Source: an uncultured Porphyromonadaceae bacterium (lineage in GTDB: Bacteria; Bacteroidota; Bacteroidia; Bacteroidales; Muribaculaceae). Taken from it: a DNA stretch of 33,719 nucleotides. The notes under the pieces are model-generated. The model was not told the DNA's origin. It made no database searches and worked only from the letters and a program-made list of their open reading frames with translations. Where the stretch lies: NCBI GenBank assembly GCA_947175225.1, contig CAMWLX010000003.1, positions 1 through 33,719 on the forward strand, given 5' to 3'. Positions 1 to 8,612 of this stretch are shown one piece after another; position 1 is the first letter of the stretch; every line of letters begins with the position of its first letter. Both the position numbers and the translations under genes were made by a program.

Positions 1-57
1 GTTTAACTCTTCATTGTAAATTTTTTAATTCGTAAATAAGTTTAAACAACTTCATTA
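1..57 (+). repeat. Right part of a dispersed inverted-end repeat, cut by the window edge
   Basis: These 57 bases are identical to the last 57 bases of the window (33663-33719). Bases 34-53 are the right inverted arm, AAATAAGTTTAAACAACTTC, of a repeat seen complete at 33512-33715 and in a shorter form at 22828-22904. The copy ends 10 bases before the oligopeptidase start codon. I see no TAnnTTTG promoter element in it. It may supply leader sequence, but that is inference. Confidence 0.85.
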
Positions 58-67
58 ACTAACATTT

Positions 68-2194
68 ATGGCACGTAAATCAATCATTGCGCTTATGGCT
101 CTATCAATGGCCAGCTGCTCAAAGCAAAATCCTATCACTTATCCGGAAGCTCCTGCCGATGGCACAGTAGACGTATATTTCGGTAAAGAAGTAAATGACC
201 CCTACCGTCCGCTGGAAAATGATACCGCTGCAGAGACACTCGCATGGGTGGAAGCTGAAAATGCTGTCACTGAAGAATATCTTTCAAAAATCCCTTTCCG
301 TGAGATAATACGCGAACGCCTCAAGCAACTCAACGACTACCCTAAGACCGGAATGCCCTCTAAAGAGAACGACGGCAAATACTATTTTTACAAGAACGAT
401 GGACTGCAAAACCAATCTGTCCTCTACCGGTCGGACACCCCGGGAGGAGAGGCTGAAGTATTCCTTGACCCGAACAAACTTTCTGACGACGGCACAGCGT
501 CGCTAAAAGGCGTATATCAGTCGCACGACGGCAAATATACTGCCTACACCGTATCACGCAAAGGAAGTGACTGGACAGAGATCTATGTCATGGACACAGC
601 TACCCGCAAATTGCTCCCCGATCATATAGAATGGACCAAATTCACCGGAGCAGCATGGCATGGAGACGGCTTCTACTACAGTGCCTACGATAAACCGACA
701 CCCGGAAAGGAATACTCTAACACTAATGAATACCACCGTATATACTATCATAAGCTCGGTACTCCTCAAAGCGAAGACAAAGTGATCTTCGACAACTGCA
801 AACAGCCACAGCACTTCCACAGTCTTGAGATCACCGACGACGAATCGGTATTGATGGTCATGGGAGGCGGAGCCGGAAAAGGAAACTCCCTCTACATAAA
901 AGACCTCAAGGATCCGAATCCGAAGTGGGTCACAGTAGAAGACTCGCAAGAACACGATATCAGCGTAATCGGTGAAAAGGACGGAAAGCTCTATATCTTC
1001 ACCTCGGCAGACGCCCCGAAATACAAGCTCGTGACAGTCGACGTAAAGGCTCCTCAGAGAAAGAACTGGATCGACCTCGTGCCTGAAGATAAAGATGCAG
1101 TGCTTGTGGATGCCACATTCGCAGGCGATAAACTGATCCTGACCTACGACAAAGACGCTTCCCACCGCGCATACGTCTACAGCAAGGATGGTGTGAAGGA
1201 ACGCGAAATCACATTGCCCGGCTACGGAACATTATCCTTCTCTACCAATTCCAAGAATCCTGAGACGTTCTATGCCTTCTCCTCTTTCACGTCTCCCTCT
1301 ACAATCATGGAATATAATGCCGAGACCGGCGACAGCAAGCTTTTCCTCGCAACGGAGCTTTCAGGATTCAATCCTGATGATTACGTTACGGAACAAGTGT
1401 TCTATCCTTCTGCCGACGGAACGGAGATACCTATGTTCATCACCTACAAGAAGGGACTTAAGCGCAACGGCAAGAATCCGGTCTACCTTTACGGCTACGG
1501 AGGCTTCAACGTCACTCTAAATCCGGGATTCTCTGCCAACCGCCTCTTATGGCTTGAAAACGGTGGTATCTACGCTCAGGCAAACCTCCGTGGCGGCGGT
1601 GAATATGGTGAAGAATGGTATGCAGCAGGTACAAAACAGCAGAAGAAAAACGTCTTTGACGACTTCATCGCTGCGGCCGAATATATGATCAACGAGGGTT
1701 GGACCAACAAAGATCTCCTGACCATAGAGGGAGGCAGCAACGGCGGTCTGCTCGTTGGTGCAGTGACCAATATGCGTCCCGACCTCTTCAAGGTGGCTAT
1801 CCCACGTGTAGGCGTGATGGACATGATGCGCTACCATCTCTTCACAATCGGCTGGAACTGGGCACATGACTATGGAAAGTCTTCAGATTCTCCGGAAATG
1901 GCAAACTACCTTTTATCCTACTCTCCGATCCACAATATCAAGAACGACGGCACCCCCTATCCGGCTATTCTGGTGACAACTGCCGACCATGACGACCGCG
2001 TAGTTCCGGCCCACTCTTTCAAGTATGCCGCTACACTTCAAGCTTCAGATACTGGAGATGCTCCGAAACTAATCCGCATCGACAGCAACGTGGGCCACGG
2101 AGCCGGCAAGCCAATCGAAAAGATCATCGATGAATACACCGACATCTACTCCTTCATCTTCGAAAACATAGGCATAACTCCTAATGAACAGTGA
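68..2194 (+). CDS. Prolyl oligopeptidase family (S9A) serine peptidase, lipoprotein
   Basis: This is a 708-residue serine peptidase of the prolyl oligopeptidase family, which cuts short proline-containing peptides after proline. The N-terminus is a lipoprotein signal with lipobox SMASC (Cys17), so the enzyme is probably anchored in the cell envelope. Residues from about 25 to 430 form the beta-propeller gate, and the alpha/beta hydrolase domain follows. The triad is visible: Ser557 in GGSNGGLL, Asp642 in ADHDDRVVP and His677 in GHGAGKP. The length is normal for the family. The first Met gives a correct signal peptide. The gene stands alone, close behind a dispersed repeat, and ends at a bidirectional terminator facing the next operon. 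Family and triad are secure; substrate and exact location are inferred. Confidence 0.95.
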   Translation: MARKSIIALMALSMASCSKQNPITYPEAPADGTVDVYFGKEVNDPYRPLENDTAAETLAWVEAENAVTEEYLSKIPFREIIRERLKQLNDYPKTGMPSKENDGKYYFYKNDGLQNQSVLYRSDTPGGEAEVFLDPNKLSDDGTASLKGVYQSHDGKYTAYTVSRKGSDWTEIYVMDTATRKLLPDHIEWTKFTGAAWHGDGFYYSAYDKPTPGKEYSNTNEYHRIYYHKLGTPQSEDKVIFDNCKQPQHFHSLEITDDESVLMVMGGGAGKGNSLYIKDLKDPNPKWVTVEDSQEHDISVIGEKDGKLYIFTSADAPKYKLVTVDVKAPQRKNWIDLVPEDKDAVLVDATFAGDKLILTYDKDASHRAYVYSKDGVKEREITLPGYGTLSFSTNSKNPETFYAFSSFTSPSTIMEYNAETGDSKLFLATELSGFNPDDYVTEQVFYPSADGTEIPMFITYKKGLKRNGKNPVYLYGYGGFNVTLNPGFSANRLLWLENGGIYAQANLRGGGEYGEEWYAAGTKQQKKNVFDDFIAAAEYMINEGWTNKDLLTIEGGSNGGLLVGAVTNMRPDLFKVAIPRVGVMDMMRYHLFTIGWNWAHDYGKSSDSPEMANYLLSYSPIHNIKNDGTPYPAILVTTADHDDRVVPAHSFKYAATLQASDTGDAPKLIRIDSNVGHGAGKPIEKIIDEYTDIYSFIFENIGITPNEQ

Positions 2195-2204
2195 ACACTG
2201 AATA

Positions 2205-2237
2205 AAAAACGGAAGACCAACTCTGGCCTTCCGTTTT
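2205..2237. terminator. Bidirectional terminator between convergent genes
   Basis: AAAAACGGAAG at 2205-2215 pairs with CTTCCGTTTTT at 2227-2237. The A-run on one side and T-run on the other let it stop transcription from both directions. It lies between the oligopeptidase stop (2194) and the last gene of the minus-strand six-gene operon (stop at 2291). Confidence 0.85.
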
Positions 2238-2290
2238 TATTACTCATCTTCCCTCCAAGTACCAGTCACAACAAGAAACTGACATCACTG

Positions 2291-3727
2291 TCAATTACTA
2301 ATGCCAAGTGCAGAAGCTACATCTCCGGGAAGGAAAGATACGGGCGCATGCCCCAAATCAGGAACATTGTAGGATTTGAGCGTATTGTCGTAGAAAGATG
2401 GGTGTTCCTGTGGCAGAACGAAGGGTTTAGTGACCTGCCCATCCTCCGATACATGGACAAAATATGGCTTCCCATAAAGTCCATCATCCCGCTTGCTGGC
2501 AAAGACAAACCATCGTCCGTCTGCCGACCAACTATGGTACGTGTCGCTCATGGGGCTATTCACGTGTTTCAGAGTGTCAATTTCGCCACTTTTAAGGTCG
2601 AGCATACGAAGGTCTGCCTCGCGATGCCAAATAGGGAAAGTGCCGAAATCCGAGACCGTATAGAGGAGTCGCTTTCCATCCGGCGATACCTGCGGATGAC
2701 TCACACTACTTCCCCATTTCCCGCTGATAATCGTATCTGTAGCCGTCCCGAATCTCCCTTGCGCAGGATCAAAATCTATGCGGCAAAGGCTATAGAAAAG
2801 ACTGTCAAGCCGTGATGGACGTGCCTGTCCTTCTGCCACACAATAGTAAATGCTTTTGCCGTCGGCAGAGAATGTAGGGAATGTCTCAAGGCGAGTGGAA
2901 TCGGCAAGCAATGGGCTGCGAAGCTCCTCTCCCCTCTCAAGATCATAGACATATATATCCGACTTCGTATCGAAAACCTCAAGCCGTTTGTCGGGCCGGG
3001 AATGAAATGCCGGAATGATGGCATTTGAAGAGAATACGATATAGCGTCCCGATGGGTCAAACTGAGCATAGATCGGACCTGACACCATATCGGGTGTCTT
3101 GGCATCAATCTTGCGCAACTTGCCTCCCTCATTAAGAATCATTCCTCCTCCTTCGCCACGCACATAGAAAAATGAAAGGTCGTCGCGTCCCGGGGCATGC
3201 GTATGGCAGTTCATGCAACGGTTGCCAACTGCATTATAATCGCATACCACACGCTCTGAGAAATTCTCCACATTCCTTTCCATTATCTGCAGACGAGAAA
3301 AGACCTCATAATCGGGTTCGATGAGCCGATAAGTCAAATATGAGTCGAGTTTATCGCCGGAAACAGAGATGTCAAATGGGCGATATTGTATCCATTTTCC
3401 GTCCTTAAGTGCGGTGACAGTGACCGAAATATTCTTTCCTGTAGCCTTTTCTGTCAGTTTTTTCCAATCCTTGATATTGAATATTGCCTCATTACCTTTC
3501 CTATGAGATTTTATCTCGAAATCTCCTGCCGAGGCTGTTACATACAGAGCCTCGCAACTGTCGCGCAGCAAGAAATTCAGAGGTGCAATGTTCGACGGAA
3601 TTGTCACACCGACATAATCAGGATATATATTCGGGACATTATCACTTTCCTGCACATTCACAGGAGAAGGAGCACACCCTACTAATAAGCAAACCAACAA
3701 TAAAATTAAATTCAAATATCTCATCAT
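2291..3727 (-). CDS. CxxCH-containing PD40/TolB-like propeller lipoprotein, module copy 3
   Basis: This 478-residue protein is the last gene of the operon. It has a lipoprotein signal (LLVGC, Cys18). An N-terminal domain opens with IYPDYVGVTIPSNIAPLNF (about 34-52) and is shared by all three paralogues. A single c-type haem motif, C171-M-N-C-H175, follows. The C-terminal half has PD40/TolB-like propeller repeats, for example FDPSGRYIVFS, FSADGKSIYYC, VSPDGKRLLYT and WSADGRWFVFASKRDDGLYG. It should be an envelope lipoprotein carrying covalent haem if a cytochrome c maturation system exists elsewhere in the genome. Its start overlaps the preceding membrane gene by 4 bases (ATGA), which suggests translational coupling. 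The domain reading is well supported. The function is unknown to me, and haem loading is inference from the motif. Confidence 0.85.
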   Translation of the reverse strand: MMRYLNLILLLVCLLVGCAPSPVNVQESDNVPNIYPDYVGVTIPSNIAPLNFLLRDSCEALYVTASAGDFEIKSHRKGNEAIFNIKDWKKLTEKATGKNISVTVTALKDGKWIQYRPFDISVSGDKLDSYLTYRLIEPDYEVFSRLQIMERNVENFSERVVCDYNAVGNRCMNCHTHAPGRDDLSFFYVRGEGGGMILNEGGKLRKIDAKTPDMVSGPIYAQFDPSGRYIVFSSNAIIPAFHSRPDKRLEVFDTKSDIYVYDLERGEELRSPLLADSTRLETFPTFSADGKSIYYCVAEGQARPSRLDSLFYSLCRIDFDPAQGRFGTATDTIISGKWGSSVSHPQVSPDGKRLLYTVSDFGTFPIWHREADLRMLDLKSGEIDTLKHVNSPMSDTYHSWSADGRWFVFASKRDDGLYGKPYFVHVSEDGQVTKPFVLPQEHPSFYDNTLKSYNVPDLGHAPVSFLPGDVASALGISN

Positions 3728-5289
3728 TCCTTGTCAAAATAATACCAATAAGTGCCGCGGAAAGTAGGATCTCCTCTCCGGTTGCTGTATTGATTGAATA
3801 ATTGCAATTGGCTCTCAGTCTTTATATACCGTTCCCATTCACCTTGCGGCGCATCAGTGCCGGCAAGATATATCATCAAGGCTTGCTGATATAAATCTTT
3901 GTATCGAGGTTTCACCCGCTCCATGCAATATGTGTCATAATCCATCTTAAAGGTATCCATATCCTTCAGCAAAAGATCGGTGCAAAGCAAATAGTCAAGA
4001 GCCACTGTGTTACGTGGATTAGACTCAAGAAGCTCGAGAATAATGTTGCGGCAATTGTCGCCAAGGCGAATATTGTCCTTATCGTTTGAACAGGCACGTC
4101 TACGCAAAATATCCCTCTCAACGTCAGAAGTAATTGATCCTGGAGTGTGACGTTTGCTCCAGTCAGAATATGCATGAGTGCGGTCGAGTATACGCAGATA
4201 TTTTAGAGCCGCCGCCGTGTCGCCACTCACAAGATTGATCTCAGCAAGACGTTGCATCATACGCACATTACGGTTGCGCGGCGAAAATACGTTGCGCATC
4301 ATAGCTGCACGTTCGGCATAAGTCATATCCCCCAGTTCATAGTATAGATCATTCATCATGTTGATAATCGTAGGATGAGATTTCTCCCCTATTGTTGTCA
4401 GCGTGCCGAGGCTCTTTACGGGGTATTTAAGCAAATTATCAGCCAGCGAATCTTGCACCGCGCTGGAGAGATAATAATAGAAAGCTGTGACATCATCGGG
4501 ATTATCATCGTCTTTAGCAAGCTGCTTCACAAGATCAAAATCTTGATTATAGAATGCATCAGAAATGGCAAGTCGACGCTCATATTTCATCTGCGGAAGT
4601 TCCGGCTTCGCCAAACCCGGATAAAGAACAGCATCTGCATACGGCAACGCATATGCTTTGCAAAGAATAGCCGGGAGACCCAAACCTATGAGAAGAGCCA
4701 ACACTGCGGCGATCCAAGCCTTACGATCTTGCTTTGATACACATCGTTTGATAGCAAAAAGAATTATTATCAACGCTGTCAACAAAGCTCCCAACCCGAA
4801 TGCCCAATATGAGAGAGCCACTAATATAGGGGAAAGGTCAATCTGGACACGCTCCATCCAACTCAACTTAAACTCCGACAATCCCAACACTATTCCCCCG
4901 GCCACACAAAGGAAGAATGACAACCGGGTGGAAGCTGCCATGGAGCATCCAATCAGAACGACTGCAACAAGGAAAGTCAGCACCCGGCCGATAAGCTTAG
5001 GGAGCAGATGCAAAGACACTTTAGCAAATCCTGCCACACAAAAAGCAATGGAGAGCGTAAGGATGATAGCTCCTATCCACGGATTATGATAAAACTGGGT
5101 GAGCCAGTCGCCGGCAAGGCAACCAAGCCATCCAGGCTTGTCAAAGTATATAGAAATCCAATCCGGACTATTCAGAAATATCTGATTTTGCTCTTGCCAT
5201 AGGATGTGCCCGGAATAGCAAAGGGCATACCATATTGTAAGGCCTATGCAGCAAATGAGCGAAATGGATATGAGTACGTATTTTTTCAT
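3724..5289 (-). CDS. Polytopic membrane protein with C-terminal helical repeats (DUF6057-like), module copy 3
   Basis: This 521-residue protein has about seven hydrophobic segments in residues 1-230, then a soluble helical domain resembling TPR repeats (for example RMMQRLAEINLVSGDTAAAL, then KYLRILDRTHAYSDW). All three paralogues share a first-loop motif with an acidic residue followed by an aromatic and then a QF pair, here DWLTQFYHNPWIG. This copy is the shortest and most diverged, with about two fewer membrane segments than its paralogues. It overlaps its neighbours by 4 bases on both sides (5286-5289 and 3724-3727). I recall this family as DUF6057 in Bacteroidetes, but that name comes from memory. 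The layout of membrane helices plus a repeat domain resembles some envelope glycan-transfer proteins, but no catalytic motif confirms this. Confidence 0.8.
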   Translation of the reverse strand: MKKYVLISISLICCIGLTIWYALCYSGHILWQEQNQIFLNSPDWISIYFDKPGWLGCLAGDWLTQFYHNPWIGAIILTLSIAFCVAGFAKVSLHLLPKLIGRVLTFLVAVVLIGCSMAASTRLSFFLCVAGGIVLGLSEFKLSWMERVQIDLSPILVALSYWAFGLGALLTALIIILFAIKRCVSKQDRKAWIAAVLALLIGLGLPAILCKAYALPYADAVLYPGLAKPELPQMKYERRLAISDAFYNQDFDLVKQLAKDDDNPDDVTAFYYYLSSAVQDSLADNLLKYPVKSLGTLTTIGEKSHPTIINMMNDLYYELGDMTYAERAAMMRNVFSPRNRNVRMMQRLAEINLVSGDTAAALKYLRILDRTHAYSDWSKRHTPGSITSDVERDILRRRACSNDKDNIRLGDNCRNIILELLESNPRNTVALDYLLCTDLLLKDMDTFKMDYDTYCMERVKPRYKDLYQQALMIYLAGTDAPQGEWERYIKTESQLQLFNQYSNRRGDPTFRGTYWYYFDKE

Positions 5290-6758
5290 TTTCTTACTGA
5301 CACGTTGGTGAGTTCACCTTTTCTTACCATTGAACGGACGCGATGCATATCAAGGCTGATCTTTTCTGCTATGAAATCCGGGGCATTGAAGGAATGCAAT
5401 GCCTCATCATAGTATTTCCGAGGGTTGCGCTGAGGAAGTAGAAATGGCTTCGTAGCCTTTCCGTCATTCCCTATGCAAGAAAGATACAGATTCCCATACA
5501 TTCCGTCGCGTCGCTTACTGTTGAAGAGAAACCATCCTCCTCCCGGACTCCAATTATGGTAGGCGTCGCTCCACTCGCTATTTGCCTCGTCAAGAGGGCG
5601 CGATTCCCCCGTAGACAAATCCATGATCCATAGGTCGGCATCAGCATGATGGATTGGCGACGTTCCATGCTCGGTAAGATTATACATCAGATACCTGCCA
5701 TCATAAGAGGGTCTTGGAAGACTCACGCTCCTGTCTATATCGGAAGCACAGACGAGTGTGTCAATTTTAGATCCAAGTTTGCCTTCCTTAGCATCAAAAT
5801 CTATACAGCAAAGGCTATATTTAAGCCTGTTGTAGCCTCCCGGCATATCTACAGAATCAGCCAAGCAGAAGTAAATTTTCTTCCCGTCGGGAGAGAAAGC
5901 CGGAGTAGTCTCGCAGCGCGGAGTAGCCACGATAGGCGACGTAATGAGTTGGTCAGTCTCAGTATCGAGCACAATGAGGTCGGAAAAGACATCCCATGGT
6001 TCGATATTATGCTCTTTGTCGAGATAAAAGTTCTGGACAATCTTGTTGACGGAGTAAGCCACGTATCTTCCATCCGGATGCCAATAGCCGTAAGTTGCAT
6101 TTCCCTGGGTCTCAGGAGCCTTAGTGTTCAGATATTCGATTTTATCACCCCACTTGAGCAGCGTGCCGCCGTTTTTGCCACGTATATGTATTGAGAATTG
6201 GTCGGCACGTCCACGGTTGGCATAATGGCAGTTCATACATTTTCCTTCTATGGCTGTCTCTTCAAGCACCGGAGTCTCTTCAAAAGATGACAAATCTCTC
6301 TGATAAATGCCAATCTTGCTGAAAGTCTGATAACCGGGTGCTATCTTGCGGTATACCACTCCATAATCCTCCAAAGGCTTATCACTTACATGCATCACAA
6401 AGGGGGCGTAACGATGCCATTTCCCATCCTTATCTTTGACACTTACCTCAAACGTAAGGATTCCCCCCACGTTTCTTCCAGTGAGCTCGTGCCACTTCTT
6501 TTCATCAAATTCCGCAGTTTTGCCTGAAGTCTCCATCCCACCCTCTTTAGAGCCTTTCACTTTGACATAAACTTGCTCAGCATCAGAATAAGTGACATCG
6601 AAATTCATAGGGGCGATCTGCGCAGGTATTGTCACATCTGTATAGTCAGGAAATATATCCGGAAGTTCTGAAGATGGAGCCATTTCCGGAGGTCTACCAC
6701 CGGAGCAAGCAGCAAGCATCACGCATGCAAATATCAATAAATATTTATAATATTTCAT
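5286..6758 (-). CDS. CxxCH-containing PD40/TolB-like propeller lipoprotein, module copy 2
   Basis: This 490-residue paralogue of 2291-3727 and 8609-10120 has a lipoprotein signal (MLAAC, Cys18). The shared N-terminal domain starts at IFPDYTDVTIPAQIAPMNF (about 35-53). The connecting segment IAPGYQTFSKIGIYQRDLSS (139-158) precedes the haem motif C174-M-N-C-H178. Propeller repeats follow: WHPDGRYVAYS, FSPDGKKIYFC, PSYDGRYLMYN and WSPGGGWFLFNSKRRDGMYG. It starts 66 bases after the stop of the previous membrane gene, the only real gap in the operon, and that gap contains a strong hairpin (6798-6822). Its stop overlaps the next start by 4 bases. There is one CxxCH only, so it is not a multihaem cytochrome. 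Function unknown. Confidence 0.85.
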   Translation of the reverse strand: MKYYKYLLIFACVMLAACSGGRPPEMAPSSELPDIFPDYTDVTIPAQIAPMNFDVTYSDAEQVYVKVKGSKEGGMETSGKTAEFDEKKWHELTGRNVGGILTFEVSVKDKDGKWHRYAPFVMHVSDKPLEDYGVVYRKIAPGYQTFSKIGIYQRDLSSFEETPVLEETAIEGKCMNCHYANRGRADQFSIHIRGKNGGTLLKWGDKIEYLNTKAPETQGNATYGYWHPDGRYVAYSVNKIVQNFYLDKEHNIEPWDVFSDLIVLDTETDQLITSPIVATPRCETTPAFSPDGKKIYFCLADSVDMPGGYNRLKYSLCCIDFDAKEGKLGSKIDTLVCASDIDRSVSLPRPSYDGRYLMYNLTEHGTSPIHHADADLWIMDLSTGESRPLDEANSEWSDAYHNWSPGGGWFLFNSKRRDGMYGNLYLSCIGNDGKATKPFLLPQRNPRKYYDEALHSFNAPDFIAEKISLDMHRVRSMVRKGELTNVSVRK

Positions 6759-6797
6759 ATTTCAATTTATAAATTCAATTCATTCTTCCCATAAACC

Positions 6798-6822
6798 TCA
6801 ACTTTCGCGTTGCGAAAGTTGA
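6798..6822. repeat. Intercistronic perfect hairpin inside the six-gene operon
   Basis: TCAACTTTCGC (6798-6808) and its exact complement (6812-6822) form an 11-base-pair stem around the loop GTT. No T-run follows on the minus strand, so it does not look like a simple terminator. It lies just after the stop of membrane gene copy 2 and before lipoprotein copy 2. It could stabilise or process the mRNA, or be an extragenic palindromic repeat; both are inference. Confidence 0.8.
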
Positions 6823-6824
6823 AT

Positions 6825-8612
6825 TTATTCATGAGTGGATTGGTATTCGGGTGAGCCGGATTTTTGTTGTTGACTATTGGAATAGCGCAGGAAATATACT
6901 CCATACGAGCCCGGAGCGGCATTCTGCCATGCTCGGGGATTATTTTTATTTGTCATCGCAGCTTTGGCAAGGGCAGCAGTTGCTTGCTTAACCTCCGGAC
7001 TTATCGGGAACTGCAGTCCATCAAAAGAGGGATGGCTGAAAGTCCAATACATGGCAATAGCCTCTTGCACATGGCGAGGTAAAGTGGGCAGCCCGAAAGT
7101 GTCTGCATAGTAATTGCAGACGCCGGCAAGTGTGGCAAGGTCTCCTTTCAGCATAGTAGTGGCACAAAAATAGTCCCACGCAAGCTTATTGTTACCGCTC
7201 CCATCAAGCACAAGCATGGCGAGTATCTTATCAAGCTGTGAATGGTAATAAAAACCATCTTTCGTAAAACTGTTGCGACGCAGCGGACCATATATAGGGT
7301 GCGCGTCAACAGCATTATCGTTGCCAAGAAGTGTTTCCGCCTGCCGAACCCAATCCTTGTAGAAAAGAGTGTTGCGGAGGAATCCTATATATTTGGCTGC
7401 CACTTCATAATTCCCATTTATTATCATGCATTCAGCTAATCGCTTCATAAAGCGTCCGCTCTTGCGGTCGTTCATTATAGCCTCCTGCAAGTCGAATGTC
7501 GTGGAGAAGGCTATGTTGGTAAGACCTAAGCGGAAAAGTGCCTCGGCTGTAATTAGCTGGGATGTATTGTCGAGTTTATAGTCTCCTATCAATCCCTCTA
7601 CCCCATTCTGATCAAACTGAAACATAGACTCAGTCAGTTGCCCGGTCATCCCCAATGCAAGATTCAGTGCTTGAAGTGAGAAGGTATCAGTTGGTCGTTC
7701 TTTCTTTGCCCTTTCAATTATTTCCTGCCAGCGACCTTGCCTGACGAGCGATTCATAAGCAAGCATACGGCTTTTATCGGCATTGAAAGAAGCCGGCACA
7801 TATATCACCACAAAAACCGTCACTCCTGCTGCTATTGCATAAGAAATTATTGGCTTCACATTTTTCTTTATCAGAGTGACAAGTGGCACTGCTGCCATCA
7901 CTCCCCAGATAATAAAGTAGATTGTCGGATAAGTTTCAGGAATCCTGTAATAATTCATGCCTAATGTGAAGCTGCCCAAAGGATACTGCTCAAAAAACAA
8001 TCTATGGATTGTCCACACGAAAAGCAAAGAAACCAACAAGAGGAAGATTACCGACCTATGGCGTAATATACCCCATGCTGATATAAAGAGTATTGCAAAT
8101 GGTCCGGCAAGCCAATACAGCAGTATAAATCCGGCTATCAATAGAACTGAATCAGCGGTCGTCGATCCTGTATTGATGAAGGTGAATCCAAAAGTAAACA
8201 CTGAGGTCAACATCATGGCTACCGCAAAGGATAAAAGAGTGTTCTCATCTCCCAAGGCTCCAATGAAAAGCACTGATGGAAGAGCAGCCAAGATATACGC
8301 TACATCCGGTGTGGCACACCGACGGCACGCCAGTCCTAAAAATATCTGTGACAATGTCAGCACAAGGGAGGCAAGCAGAGAGCCGTAAAGAGGTATGTAG
8401 TAGAACTGTACTACAAATTCAGAAATATAGTCGGCCAATCCTCCCGGCAATGATATGGCGTGAGTGAAATAGCCACTCGTAAACTGAAACAGCTGATACT
8501 GTTCATGATATAGAAGATACTGTGGAACTTTTAGCCACAGGAACAAGAACATACCTATAAACAAGATGGCCGACCATATGCAACCGAATAAGATTTTCCG
8601 TATCATTTTCAT
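6825..8612 (-). CDS. Polytopic membrane protein with C-terminal helical repeats (DUF6057-like), module copy 2
   Basis: This 595-residue membrane protein has about nine hydrophobic segments in residues 1-290, then a soluble helical-repeat domain. The first periplasmic-loop region carries the family pattern EQYQLFQFTSGYF and, a little later, a proline-glycine turn followed by SEFVVQFYYIPLYG. The soluble part has LNLALGMTGQLTESMFQFDQ and KRLAECMIINGNYEVAAKYI, both matched closely in the paralogue at 10113-11885. Its start overlaps the stop of lipoprotein copy 1 by 4 bases (8609-8612), so the order within each module is membrane protein then lipoprotein. Topology is estimated by eye. Function unknown. 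Confidence 0.82.
   Translation of the reverse strand: MKMIRKILFGCIWSAILFIGMFLFLWLKVPQYLLYHEQYQLFQFTSGYFTHAISLPGGLADYISEFVVQFYYIPLYGSLLASLVLTLSQIFLGLACRRCATPDVAYILAALPSVLFIGALGDENTLLSFAVAMMLTSVFTFGFTFINTGSTTADSVLLIAGFILLYWLAGPFAILFISAWGILRHRSVIFLLLVSLLFVWTIHRLFFEQYPLGSFTLGMNYYRIPETYPTIYFIIWGVMAAVPLVTLIKKNVKPIISYAIAAGVTVFVVIYVPASFNADKSRMLAYESLVRQGRWQEIIERAKKERPTDTFSLQALNLALGMTGQLTESMFQFDQNGVEGLIGDYKLDNTSQLITAEALFRLGLTNIAFSTTFDLQEAIMNDRKSGRFMKRLAECMIINGNYEVAAKYIGFLRNTLFYKDWVRQAETLLGNDNAVDAHPIYGPLRRNSFTKDGFYYHSQLDKILAMLVLDGSGNNKLAWDYFCATTMLKGDLATLAGVCNYYADTFGLPTLPRHVQEAIAMYWTFSHPSFDGLQFPISPEVKQATAALAKAAMTNKNNPRAWQNAAPGSYGVYFLRYSNSQQQKSGSPEYQSTHE

Noticed and set aside
554-1165. Open frame of 203 codons antisense to the oligopeptidase gene
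   Set aside because: It is within the propeller-coding part of a well-supported gene and shows no family features.
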